From: Mariniblastus sp.
GTDB taxonomy: Bacteria > Planctomycetota > Planctomycetia > Pirellulales > Pirellulaceae
Length of the DNA stretch: 64,000 bases
Direction of reading: 5' to 3'
Assembly: GCA_029251085.1 (NCBI GenBank)
Contig: JAQXDZ010000032.1
Coordinates: 62,001-126,000 of the forward strand
The first letter of the stretch is position 1. Each line of letters starts with the position of its first letter. A model generated the notes under the pieces. It ran no database searches. It was not told where the DNA came from and was given only the letters and a program-made list of their open reading frames with translations. Below are positions 26,346 through 34,877 of this stretch, piece after piece. The position numbers were made by a program, and so were the translations under genes.

Positions 26346-28175
26346 ATGAAAAATATTTTTGCGATCCTGTTTGTTCTTGTTGCTGGAACAGCGTTGGCAG
26401 AGGAACAACCGAATATTCTTTGGCTTACCTGCGAAGACAATAATATTAACTGGGTTGGGTGCTACGGAAATCCGTATGCGGATACGCCCAATATCGATCG
26501 CCTGGCTGGCGAAGGGTTTCAGTACATGCATTGTTACGCCAATGCTCCAGTTTGCGCGCCAATGCGAAGCACTTGGATTACGGGTGTTCATGCACTTTCG
26601 ATGGGAACTCACCCGATGCGTAGTCGATATCCAATCCCTCACGAAACGATTAAATATTATCCAGACCTTTTAAAGAAGGCAGGCTATTTCGTAGGCAATG
26701 CTCGAAAGACAGATTACAACATCGGCGGTCGCAATGATAAAAGTCCCTGGGATACCGACAAGGTGGATTGGGAAGTCCTTAAAAATAATCAACCGTTTTT
26801 CATGGTGATCAACAGCACCAAATCGCATGAGTCAAAAGCGTTTGGCGATGTTGATAATACGACTCATGATCCGAAGGATGTACGGCTTGCTAAGTACCAT
26901 CCAGACATTCCAGAGATCAGAAAAAATTACGCCCATTACCATGACCAGATAAAAAAGATGGATGCTGATATCGGATCAGCACTTGCGAAACTGGAAAAGA
27001 GTGGAATGGCAGACAATACGATTGTTATCCACAATTCAGACCACGGCGGTGTTTTGGCACGCAGCAAACGATTTCTATTTAATAGTGGAACGCATTGCCC
27101 TTTGATTATTAGGATTCCGGAAAAGTATAAGCACCTGCGCCCGGCCAAACCGGGAAACAAGGTTAACGAAATCGTTAGCTTTGTGGATATGACAAAGACT
27201 TGGTTGAATATTTGCGGCGCGGAGACGCCAGATTATTTGCAGGGAAAAGTCTTTCTCGGTCCGGATGCCGAATCTCGCGAGTACCACGTTAGCTTCCGTG
27301 GTCGCATGGACGAACGTTGCGACAATGTCAGAGCTATTCGAGATGGCAAACTTTTATACGTTAGGAATTACATGCCCTACGCACCGTGGGGGCAAAAGCT
27401 GAATTACCTGTGGCGAATGAAAGCGACGCAGGCTTGGGATCAATACCACCGCGAAGGCAAAACCAATGCTGTGACGGGTCGGTTTTTTGGAACCAAACCA
27501 ATGGAAGAACTCTACGACACTGCCGCGGACCCGGACAATATCAATAATTTGATCGATGATCCAAAGTATACCGGCGACGTAAAACGGTTGAGTAAGGCGT
27601 TGGATCAATGGCAGGTTGAGAAATTCGATTCTGGTTTAATACCGGAAAGTGAAGTTGTAAAACGATCGGAAGATTGTGGGAAAACCATTTATGAAATGGT
27701 CCGAGATCCTTCGCTGTACGATCTTCGCGCCTATCAAGCCGCATCAGCGATGGCACTGGAAAAGAATCCGAAGAATCTTCCTGTGTTTTATAAAAATCTC
27801 AATGCAGATGATTCCGGTGTCCGTTATTGGGCCGTCGTTGGTTGCTTTAATCTGCAGGGAGATAACTCTATCGATTTGGATAAAATAAAAACTTGCTTGA
27901 ATGATAAATCGCATCACGTTCAAGCAATGGCGGCTTGGATTTTATATCGAGCAGGGGATCAAGAGTCCGCACAAGCGTGCTGGAATCGCTTGCTTGCGGG
28001 TAGTTCTTATGCGTCCTTAAAGGTTCTAAATATTATTGACTGGATTGGTGATGGCGCAGAACCCTATGTGGAAGCCATGAAAAAATGTGAATTTAGTCAT
28101 CAGGGATACGTGCCAAATATGAAAGAAAATCTTGGTGTCGCAGTGTCGAAACCAAAAAAGAAGCGTGCCCCGTAG
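26346..28175 (+). CDS. Secreted sulfatase with C-terminal HEAT-like region (sulfatase cluster, gene 1)
   Basis: A 609-residue protein with a signal peptide (MKNIFAILFVLVAGTALAEE). The sulfatase fold starts PNILWLTCEDNNINWVGCYG; the formylglycine motif is C70-A-P-M-R74, followed by STWITGVH. Metal ligands appear in HNSDHGGVLARSKR. The catalytic Cys must be converted to formylglycine; anSME or FGE is not in the window. The last ~130 residues (YDLRAYQAASAMALEKNPKN onward, RYWAVVGCFNLQG, HHVQAMAAWILYRAG) are helical HEAT-like repeats, an extension seen in several planctomycete sulfatases. It is the first of four tandem sulfatases, all on the + strand, each with different sequence, suggesting stepwise desulfation of a sulfated polysaccharide (inference). 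Confidence 0.93.
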   Translation: MKNIFAILFVLVAGTALAEEQPNILWLTCEDNNINWVGCYGNPYADTPNIDRLAGEGFQYMHCYANAPVCAPMRSTWITGVHALSMGTHPMRSRYPIPHETIKYYPDLLKKAGYFVGNARKTDYNIGGRNDKSPWDTDKVDWEVLKNNQPFFMVINSTKSHESKAFGDVDNTTHDPKDVRLAKYHPDIPEIRKNYAHYHDQIKKMDADIGSALAKLEKSGMADNTIVIHNSDHGGVLARSKRFLFNSGTHCPLIIRIPEKYKHLRPAKPGNKVNEIVSFVDMTKTWLNICGAETPDYLQGKVFLGPDAESREYHVSFRGRMDERCDNVRAIRDGKLLYVRNYMPYAPWGQKLNYLWRMKATQAWDQYHREGKTNAVTGRFFGTKPMEELYDTAADPDNINNLIDDPKYTGDVKRLSKALDQWQVEKFDSGLIPESEVVKRSEDCGKTIYEMVRDPSLYDLRAYQAASAMALEKNPKNLPVFYKNLNADDSGVRYWAVVGCFNLQGDNSIDLDKIKTCLNDKSHHVQAMAAWILYRAGDQESAQACWNRLLAGSSYASLKVLNIIDWIGDGAEPYVEAMKKCEFSHQGYVPNMKENLGVAVSKPKKKRAP

Positions 28176-28233
28176 GTTTAGATTCACCTATTGAAATTTC
28201 TTGACTTCGTTTTCCCGCCTGCTGTATTTCAAT

Positions 28234-29661
28234 ATGAAAAAAACACTTGCTCTGCTGTGTCTATTGTTTGTGCTGCCATTGAGTGCGAAGGCGGTCGAAC
28301 GTCCTAACGTATTGATCATCATGGCGGATGATTGCACATTTTCAGACTTACCCATGTATGGGGGGCGAAATGCAAAAACTCCAAATCTGGAGGCGCTCTC
28401 GAAAGAGAGCCTAGTATTTAATCGTGCCTATTTGTCGTCAGCGATGTGCCAACCATGTCGTGCAGAACTCTATACCGGACAATACCCGATGAGGAATGGT
28501 TGTGCTTGGAACCATTCGGCAAGTCGGCCGGGCACAAAAAGTATGCCGCATTATTTGCGGAAATTAAATTATCGTGTTGGTTTGGCCGGGAAAGTACATG
28601 TGCTTCCCAAGAAAGCCTTTCCGTTTGAATCAATTCCAGGGTTTGATAAAAATTGCGTCCGGAATCCAACGTCCGCCCACGATCTAAGCGCGGCAAAAGA
28701 GTTCATTTCACGCGATGCGGAACAGCCGTTTTGTCTAGTCGTGGCTTTGGTGGAACCACATGTTCCGTGGGTCATGGGGGATGCTTCGGTTTACCCGCCG
28801 AAGGACTTGGAGCTCCCGCCAAATATTGCTGATACCCCGAGAACACGCGAAGATTTTGGGAAGTACCTCGCCGAGATTAGTTATATGGATGGTCAGGTAG
28901 GCGAGATTCTTAAAGCACTTGAGGAGTCGGGCGAATCAGACAATACGCTGGTTCTATTCACCTCCGAACAAGGAGCCCAATTCCCCGGCTGCAAATGGAC
29001 GAACTGGGATACAGGCGTTCATTCTGCATTAATGGCTCGATGGCCGGGGGAAATTAAGGGTGGATTGCGTACTGACGCGTTGGTGCAATATGCGGATATT
29101 TTACCGACGATTCTAGAACTCTGCGGTGGGAACTGTCAGGGCAAGCCGTTTGACGGAACCAGTTTTTCATCAGTTTTAAAACAACCCGACAGTCGTCATC
29201 GAGATTTTGTATTCGGGATGCACAACAATGTACCCGAAGGACCAGCCTATCCCATTCGTTCGGTCTGCGATGGTGAGTTTCACTATATTCGCAATCTCTC
29301 GCCTGCCGAAACCTACATTGAAAAACATCTTATGGGGGTGAAAGGGGAGGGCGTTCTCAACAATCCGTATTGGGGTACCTGGATTTGGGATTCGACAACA
29401 AACGAACGAACCTACGGATTGGTGAAACGTTACATGCATCGTCCTGCGGAACAATTATATCGTTTGACCAGCGATGCCTATGAAATGAACAACCTTGCAC
29501 TCGATCAGGAGTATCAGGCAACGCTTAATAAAATGAGCGGGGAACTCGATCGTTGGATGCAAGCTCAAGGCGATCCCGGGGTTGAGCAAGATACACGAGC
29601 AAGTCATCAAGCGGCAAAAAAAGGTCAACATCGTTTCACGCCTCCGTCAGAAACAAAATAG
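28234..29661 (+). CDS. Secreted sulfatase (sulfatase cluster, gene 2)
   Basis: 475 residues with a signal peptide (MKKTLALLCLLFVLPLSAKA). The metal site starts PNVLIIMADDCTFSDLPMYG; the formylglycine motif is C72-Q-P-C-R76, so both the catalytic Cys and a second Cys are in the motif. EPHVPWVMGD and LFTSEQGAQFPGCKWTNWD complete the active site. In the last, the usual D-x-G/N (TSDxG) is SEQG, with Glu replacing the metal-binding Asp. The start is the ATG at 28234; an in-frame TTG at 28201 is 11 codons earlier and would put residues before the signal peptide. It starts 58 bases after gene 1 and is probably co-transcribed. Confidence 0.92.
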   Translation: MKKTLALLCLLFVLPLSAKAVERPNVLIIMADDCTFSDLPMYGGRNAKTPNLEALSKESLVFNRAYLSSAMCQPCRAELYTGQYPMRNGCAWNHSASRPGTKSMPHYLRKLNYRVGLAGKVHVLPKKAFPFESIPGFDKNCVRNPTSAHDLSAAKEFISRDAEQPFCLVVALVEPHVPWVMGDASVYPPKDLELPPNIADTPRTREDFGKYLAEISYMDGQVGEILKALEESGESDNTLVLFTSEQGAQFPGCKWTNWDTGVHSALMARWPGEIKGGLRTDALVQYADILPTILELCGGNCQGKPFDGTSFSSVLKQPDSRHRDFVFGMHNNVPEGPAYPIRSVCDGEFHYIRNLSPAETYIEKHLMGVKGEGVLNNPYWGTWIWDSTTNERTYGLVKRYMHRPAEQLYRLTSDAYEMNNLALDQEYQATLNKMSGELDRWMQAQGDPGVEQDTRASHQAAKKGQHRFTPPSETK

Positions 29662-29725
29662 CGGCTGCCAAATAGGCGCTGAATGAGGTGATGCACCAAA
29701 CAATCATAAGTTCTCTGAGGAGCCC

Positions 29726-31243
29726 ATGAAAACCACACTTTCATCTGTATTGTTGGCAGTTTATCTGTCTTTCGGGGGCGCTCTTCTGGAACGAGCTGTC
29801 GCACAAGAGGCAGGCTCACAGTACAACGTCTTGTTCATCATTTCAGATGATCTGACCGCGACAGCCCTTTCTTGTTATGGAAACCCTCGCTGTCAAACAC
29901 CCAACATTGATGCGCTTGCTGCTCGCGGAACGCGCTTCACGCGGGCTTATTGCCAGGGGACATACTGTGGTCCCTCACGGGCTTCATTTATGTCGGGTTA
30001 CTATCCACATGCCACAGGCGTTCTTGGTTATAACAGCCCGCGGCCTAAAATCGGCGATCGGGCAACGTGGCCGCAGCATTTTAAAAATAACGGATATTAC
30101 ACTGCGCGGGTTAGCAAGCTTTTTCATATGGGAGTTCCCGGCGGCATCGAGGTCGGTTTTGGTATCAAGGATCACTTGGGATCAAATGGTTCCGATGACC
30201 CGGCATCCTGGACCGAGCGATTCAATTGTCCAGGGCCGGAGTGGAAGGCCCCAGGCGACATTGAACTGCTCGAGGGGAATCCGGACGGAAAAAAGGCACC
30301 GAAGGGTGGTAATAATTTTATTGTTGTTGAGGCCGACGGAGGAGACGAAGTCCACTCGGATGGGCTTGCGGCAAAGAAGGCAGTCGAGCTTATTGAAGCT
30401 CACAAAGATGAGCCGTTTTGGTTAGGGGTTGGGTTTGTTCGCCCTCATGTCCCATTTGTCGCTCCGCGAAGTTATTTCCCGCCCTTTCTCCCGTATTCGA
30501 ATATCGAATTACCAGAAAAAATTGCTGGAGATCGCGTTGATACCCCTCGCGCGGGAATCAACTACAAGACCAGCGAAAATATGAAAATGGATATTCGTCG
30601 GCAAAAAAAAGCGGTTGGCGGATATCTCGCGTCCGTGGCCTTTATGGATGCTCAGGTCGGAAAAGTGATGGATGCACTCGACCGCGCTGGATTACGAGAA
30701 AAGACAATTGTGATTTTTACAAGTGACCACGGGTACCATCTTGGCGAACATGATTTTTGGGCCAAAGTTAGTCTTCGTGAAGAATCGGCGGCAGTCCCTT
30801 TGATCATTTGTGTGCCTAATCAAGCGCCGGGAGTTTGTAACAGTCTGGTCGAGCTTTTAGATCTTTATCCGACGGTTGCTGATCTTTGCGGACTCAAGGT
30901 TCCGCAACGGCTGCAAGGTAAAAACATCAAATCGATGTTGAGCAATCCGGAGGCAACGGTGCGGGAATCTGCTTTTAGTGTGGCGCCTATGCGTAAAGGA
31001 TTTTTACTTCGTGAAAATAAATGGGCCTACATCCAATACGGGGAAGATGCTGCCAATGGAATCGAGTTGTACGACATGGATTTGGATCCCAAGCAATACA
31101 ATAATTTGGCAGGAGATCCGGCTCACACTGAGTTGATCGATGGTTTTAAAGCAAAGATGAAATTAAAAATGACTCAGATTAGAACCAACGATTTACCAAC
31201 TTTTAAAAAACAGAAGAAGCGAAAAAAACAATCTAAACCGTAG
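29726..31243 (+). CDS. Secreted sulfatase, iduronate-2-sulfatase-like (sulfatase cluster, gene 3)
   Basis: A 505-residue protein with a signal peptide (to about AVAQEAG). It shows NVLFIISDDLTATALSCYGN, the formylglycine motif C81-G-P-S-R85 with SFMSGYYPHATGV, FWLGVGFVRPHVPFVAP, and FTSDHGYHLGEHDFWAKVSL, the last typical of iduronate-2-sulfatase-like enzymes. Subfamily members remove 2-O-sulfate from uronic acids or related sugars; the true substrate is open. The C-terminus is Lys-rich (KKQKKRKKQS). CTGAGGAG precedes the ATG, giving a clear ribosome binding site. It lies 64 bases after gene 2. Confidence 0.93.
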   Translation: MKTTLSSVLLAVYLSFGGALLERAVAQEAGSQYNVLFIISDDLTATALSCYGNPRCQTPNIDALAARGTRFTRAYCQGTYCGPSRASFMSGYYPHATGVLGYNSPRPKIGDRATWPQHFKNNGYYTARVSKLFHMGVPGGIEVGFGIKDHLGSNGSDDPASWTERFNCPGPEWKAPGDIELLEGNPDGKKAPKGGNNFIVVEADGGDEVHSDGLAAKKAVELIEAHKDEPFWLGVGFVRPHVPFVAPRSYFPPFLPYSNIELPEKIAGDRVDTPRAGINYKTSENMKMDIRRQKKAVGGYLASVAFMDAQVGKVMDALDRAGLREKTIVIFTSDHGYHLGEHDFWAKVSLREESAAVPLIICVPNQAPGVCNSLVELLDLYPTVADLCGLKVPQRLQGKNIKSMLSNPEATVRESAFSVAPMRKGFLLRENKWAYIQYGEDAANGIELYDMDLDPKQYNNLAGDPAHTELIDGFKAKMKLKMTQIRTNDLPTFKKQKKRKKQSKP

Positions 31244-31300
31244 CCGTTCCTTCGATTCTTTCACGACTGCGGTTTAATCAAAATTTGCAAAAGAGAAACC

Positions 31301-33193
31301 ATGAGAATTTTATTTGTTTTGTTTAGCCTGTTTTTATCCAGTTGGACTACGGAAACTTTGTGGGGCGAAGAGCCGCCCAATGTGGTTGTGTTTCTTACCG
31401 ACGATCAGGGGTGGGGAGATTTGGGATGTTATGGGCATCCCAGAATTCAAAGCCCGCATTTGGACCAGTTTGCGGCTGAAGGCTTACGATTAACGCAGTG
31501 CTACGCCGGTTGCAGCGTATGTTCTCCTTCTCGGTCTGCTATTTTGACGGGGCGAACGCCCTATCGGAATGGCGTTTGGCGATGGATACCACCAGGAAGT
31601 CAGTATCATCTGCGAACGAGTGAAATTACGATTGCGGAGCTATTGAAAGAACGTGGTTACGATACCTGCCACGTTGGAAAATGGCATCTAAACGGAAAAT
31701 TCAACAGTGACGAGCAACCTCAGCCGAATGATCACGGATACGACCATTGGATGGCAACGCAAAACAATGCGGTACCTAACCACATGAACCCGGAGAATTT
31801 TGTTCGTAATGGAAATTCGATTGGTAAAGCGACCGGGCCGAGTTCCATGATTTGTGTGGAGGAAGCAATCCATTGGCTTGAGTCTCGAGAAAATTCTAGC
31901 CGCCCCTTTTTCTTAACCGTCTGGACTCACGAGCCTCATTTGCCAATCGAATCAGCTGAAAAATACATGCAGGCTTACGCTGATATCGAAGACGAAGGCA
32001 TTCGGCAGCATCACGGCAACATAACTCAACTCGACGATGCATTTGGTACTTTAATGGCGGGCTTGGATCGTCTGGATCACCGAAAAGATACGCTCGTAAT
32101 TTACACTTCCGACAATGGACCCGAGGGAAAAGGGACGTCGGGGAGGACGCGAGGATCCACGGGAGGGTTACGGGGCCGGAAGCGAGCGTCTCACGAAGGA
32201 GGAATCCGAGTGCCTGGAATTATTCGCTGGCCAGGACACGTGAAGGCAGGTTCACAGAGTGATACGCCAGTGATCGGCTCAGATATTTTTTCGACGATTT
32301 GTGATGTTGTAAAAATACCTTTGCCACAAGATCGAACGATCGATGGGGCGAGCATCTTGCCGGTTTTTGACAATCAACCGATCCTGCGAGAGCAACCACT
32401 CTATTGGCGAAACCATTTAGCTCCAGAGAACTCACGTGTAGCGATGCGAGTTGATGATTGGAAAATATTAGCATCTGAGAATTTAACAAAATTTGAGTTG
32501 TATAACATTCAAGAGGATTGGCAAGAAACAGACGACCTGCGATTGAAACGCCCTGTTAAATTTGAGTCACTCAAAAAGCAACTAATTCAAATGGATGCGG
32601 CGGTATTAGCCGAGGGTCCGGACTGGTGGAAAGAAGATAAATCCCGGTCTCGAAAAACAACTAAGACTGCTAACCCACCCCCTGGCACTGACAGCACGGG
32701 TCACTTTCAACAAGTCAATGGCGTCAGTGTGGCTGCGTGCGATTTGGGCTATCGCTTGAAAGCAACCGGTGAGGGCCTCGCATTGCGAAAGCTCGACTCT
32801 CCCATTGTCGGGCGAGCCGTCTTGAGCACAACGTATCGGAGCAATCAAAAAAAGGGGAAAATCCGAAATGCAGCGATCGTTTTTGGAACCGATTCTAGTA
32901 ATCAGCAGACATTAAAAATTGGCACAGCCATTGGAATGAATCAGCATGTGGCGTTTAGCGGCGGCTGGCAAAATGTTGGTGAGCTTGCCAAAGTTAACGC
33001 TGATTTCGAGCCGCTTGATACATTTCAGATCGAGGTTGAACTTGATTTAGATCGTCATTTGGCTATTACCAAGATCAATGGCAAAACGATGGAGGTAGCT
33101 TTGCCCGCGGCTTGGAAAGAAATTTCCTGGATAGGGTTTTACGTGAAAGCGACGGAATCAGATTTCGCCGATTTCAAAATTGAATTGGAATGA
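31301..33193 (+). CDS. Secreted sulfatase with C-terminal β-sandwich (sulfatase cluster, gene 4)
   Basis: A 630-residue protein with a signal peptide (to about TLWGEE). It shows VVVFLTDDQGWGDLGCYGHP, the formylglycine motif C74-S-P-S-R78 followed by SAILTGRTPYRNGVW, CHVGKWHLNG, and VIYTSDNGPEGKGTSGRTRG with KRASHEGGIRVPGIIRWPGH, all in full agreement with arylsulfatase A-type enzymes. After ~residue 450 a Lys/Pro linker leads to a β-rich domain (~180 residues) ending IGFYVKATESDFADFKIELE, like a LamG/keto-hydrolase type sandwich, likely carbohydrate-binding. It lies 57 bases after gene 3, closing the four-gene unit. Confidence 0.94.
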   Translation: MRILFVLFSLFLSSWTTETLWGEEPPNVVVFLTDDQGWGDLGCYGHPRIQSPHLDQFAAEGLRLTQCYAGCSVCSPSRSAILTGRTPYRNGVWRWIPPGSQYHLRTSEITIAELLKERGYDTCHVGKWHLNGKFNSDEQPQPNDHGYDHWMATQNNAVPNHMNPENFVRNGNSIGKATGPSSMICVEEAIHWLESRENSSRPFFLTVWTHEPHLPIESAEKYMQAYADIEDEGIRQHHGNITQLDDAFGTLMAGLDRLDHRKDTLVIYTSDNGPEGKGTSGRTRGSTGGLRGRKRASHEGGIRVPGIIRWPGHVKAGSQSDTPVIGSDIFSTICDVVKIPLPQDRTIDGASILPVFDNQPILREQPLYWRNHLAPENSRVAMRVDDWKILASENLTKFELYNIQEDWQETDDLRLKRPVKFESLKKQLIQMDAAVLAEGPDWWKEDKSRSRKTTKTANPPPGTDSTGHFQQVNGVSVAACDLGYRLKATGEGLALRKLDSPIVGRAVLSTTYRSNQKKGKIRNAAIVFGTDSSNQQTLKIGTAIGMNQHVAFSGGWQNVGELAKVNADFEPLDTFQIEVELDLDRHLAITKINGKTMEVALPAAWKEISWIGFYVKATESDFADFKIELE

Positions 33194-33219
33194 TTAATAC
33201 TTTGCCATCCAACTAGAAT

Positions 33220-33585
33220 TCACGATTCAATTAAAACCGTATCATCGTCCTCATAAGGCGGGCTACAGCAGCAGAGTAACCTTAGTACGACTGAGCCATC
33301 ATTTGAGATTTGATGAATCTGGCCGGGTGGGATCGAGACTGCGTCGCCAACGCCGACGTGTTGCGTCTGCCCTTCGATGGTCATGATTCCCTGACCCTCG
33401 GTAATGAAGTAGATCTCTTCCGCCTTGATGTGATAGTGCGGAATCGTTTGCCCGCCGACTGGCACACGCGCCTCTGCGAGACTTTGATTACGGATGGAAG
33501 AATTTCGATAAGATAACAACTCTCTAATTTCGGAGGAGTCCTTCGTGGTAAACGAAGGAACAACATTAAGGTTTTTGACATCCAC
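33220..33585 (-). CDS. Single-domain cupin protein
   Basis: A 121-residue cupin_2 β-barrel. The metal-binding motifs are GGQTIPHYHIKAEEIYFITE (two His, one Glu) and a second His in PPGQIHQISN. Proteins of this type include small isomerases, epimerases and sensors; substrate cannot be read. There is an unusual Cys-rich stretch near the end (LRLLCCCSPPYEDDD). The start is GTG at 33585 with AGGA eight bases upstream; the nearby ATG is out of frame. It is convergent with sulfatase 4 and tandem with the propeller gene upstream. Confidence 0.85.
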   Translation of the reverse strand: MDVKNLNVVPSFTTKDSSEIRELLSYRNSSIRNQSLAEARVPVGGQTIPHYHIKAEEIYFITEGQGIMTIEGQTQHVGVGDAVSIPPGQIHQISNDGSVVLRLLCCCSPPYEDDDTVLIES

Positions 33586-33637
33586 GGTTGAAGTCCTGAT
33601 TGTTATTTAAATTGTCTGGCGCGAATGGTGAATTAAG

Positions 33638-34747
33638 TTATTTTTTCGCATTGTTCAGTGGCTGCCAAAGGCCAATGCGTCCATCACTTCCCGAGGCCCA
33701 TCCTCGGTTTCCTGTTGGTGAAAATTGAACCGAATGAAATCCGGTTTCGGAAATGCGTTGCCAAGTATAGCCAAGGTCAAAAGAAATATCTGTTCCGCTA
33801 GGCCCTACAGTAATTGCACATTGTGCTCCGCGGTGGCGAGCTTGTGTTACACAACTGCGAAAACCAGAAGGAGGTTTGCCGCCGCTCGGAATTATCCATG
33901 TCACTCCCCCGTCGGAGGAAACCGCGTAGTTGTGAGTTTTGTCATCGGCTAGTGTATAGTTCCCGCCAACGACAACTCCGCATTTCTGATTGAAGAAGCA
34001 AACCGAAAAAATTCCCGAGGAAGGGTCTCTTGGGATGGGAACGTTAGCCATTGCCCACTGTTTTCCGGCGTCCCGAGAAATTGCGATTCGACTTGTTTCG
34101 CTGACTTGACCCTTAAGTTCGCTGCCTAAAGCAATAAAGATATTCGAGCCCGAGGTCGTAATCATGTTAGTACCGCTGGCGGCGAAGCCTGCTTCGCCGG
34201 GGCGAGTTGCCGGTGCGTTATCTACTGGTTTCCAAGATGCGCCTCCGTCGGTGGTTGCCAGAAGAAATAATTTTCCGTCAATTGGATCACCCATGATGAT
34301 TCCGTTTTCTTGATTTAAAAAAGAAAGCGCGTCGAGAAAGACTTTTTCATCTTTGTTTTCATACACCCGCTGCCAGTTGGAACCTCCGTCGGTGCTGCGG
34401 TAGACACAGGCAGGCGTTCCCGATGTCATGGCGACGATGGTTTTCGAGTCGATGGCGTGAATGTCTCGAAAATCAAGATTCTCAGCCCCCGGAACAATAC
34501 AGATGTTCCAGGTTTTACCGCTATTAGTAGAGTGGGCAATCGTTCCGCCGGTTCCACTGGCCCAAATGGTCGATTCCGAAAAAACGTGCAGCCCGCGAAG
34601 ACTAGCCTTCGTATCTAGTTGAATGACTTGCCAAGGATCGGCTGCACGGCTTTCATCCTCTTGGTATTCGTTTGCTTGTGTAAAACCAACAAGGAAGCTC
34701 GAAAAAGTGACAATTAATAGTAATGAATCAATCAGTTTAGTTTTCAT
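33638..34747 (-). CDS. Secreted YCF48/BNR-type β-propeller
   Basis: A 369-residue protein with a signal peptide (to about GFTQA). At least five repeats of the sialidase-type Asp box or YCF48 motif are visible: STNSGKTWN, STDGGSNWQ, TTDGGASWK, SRDAGKQWA and SSDGGVTWI, plus SFDLGYTWQ. This gives a six- or seven-blade propeller. YCF48/HCF136 is a photosystem II assembly factor in plants and cyanobacteria, but planctomycete members are outside photosynthesis and their role is unknown; some are called glycosyl hydrolase or oxidoreductase. No catalytic sialidase residues are visible. It faces the divergent DUF1549 gene at 34878. Confidence 0.87.
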   Translation of the reverse strand: MKTKLIDSLLLIVTFSSFLVGFTQANEYQEDESRAADPWQVIQLDTKASLRGLHVFSESTIWASGTGGTIAHSTNSGKTWNICIVPGAENLDFRDIHAIDSKTIVAMTSGTPACVYRSTDGGSNWQRVYENKDEKVFLDALSFLNQENGIIMGDPIDGKLFLLATTDGGASWKPVDNAPATRPGEAGFAASGTNMITTSGSNIFIALGSELKGQVSETSRIAISRDAGKQWAMANVPIPRDPSSGIFSVCFFNQKCGVVVGGNYTLADDKTHNYAVSSDGGVTWIIPSGGKPPSGFRSCVTQARHRGAQCAITVGPSGTDISFDLGYTWQRISETGFHSVQFSPTGNRGWASGSDGRIGLWQPLNNAKK

Positions 34748-34877
34748 TTGAAACCTTAGTTGACTTATAATCAGCGATTGAAAGCAGGGTTGTTTTGAGC
34801 TGGAAATTATTGGGTTGCAAATTGAAGTGTTGAAAAGTTAGAGCATCGACTAAATCGAAGATTGCTGGAATACTGAA

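Noticed and set aside
28201-28233. TTG start for sulfatase 2
   Set aside because: It would place 11 residues before a clean signal peptide starting at the ATG at 28234.
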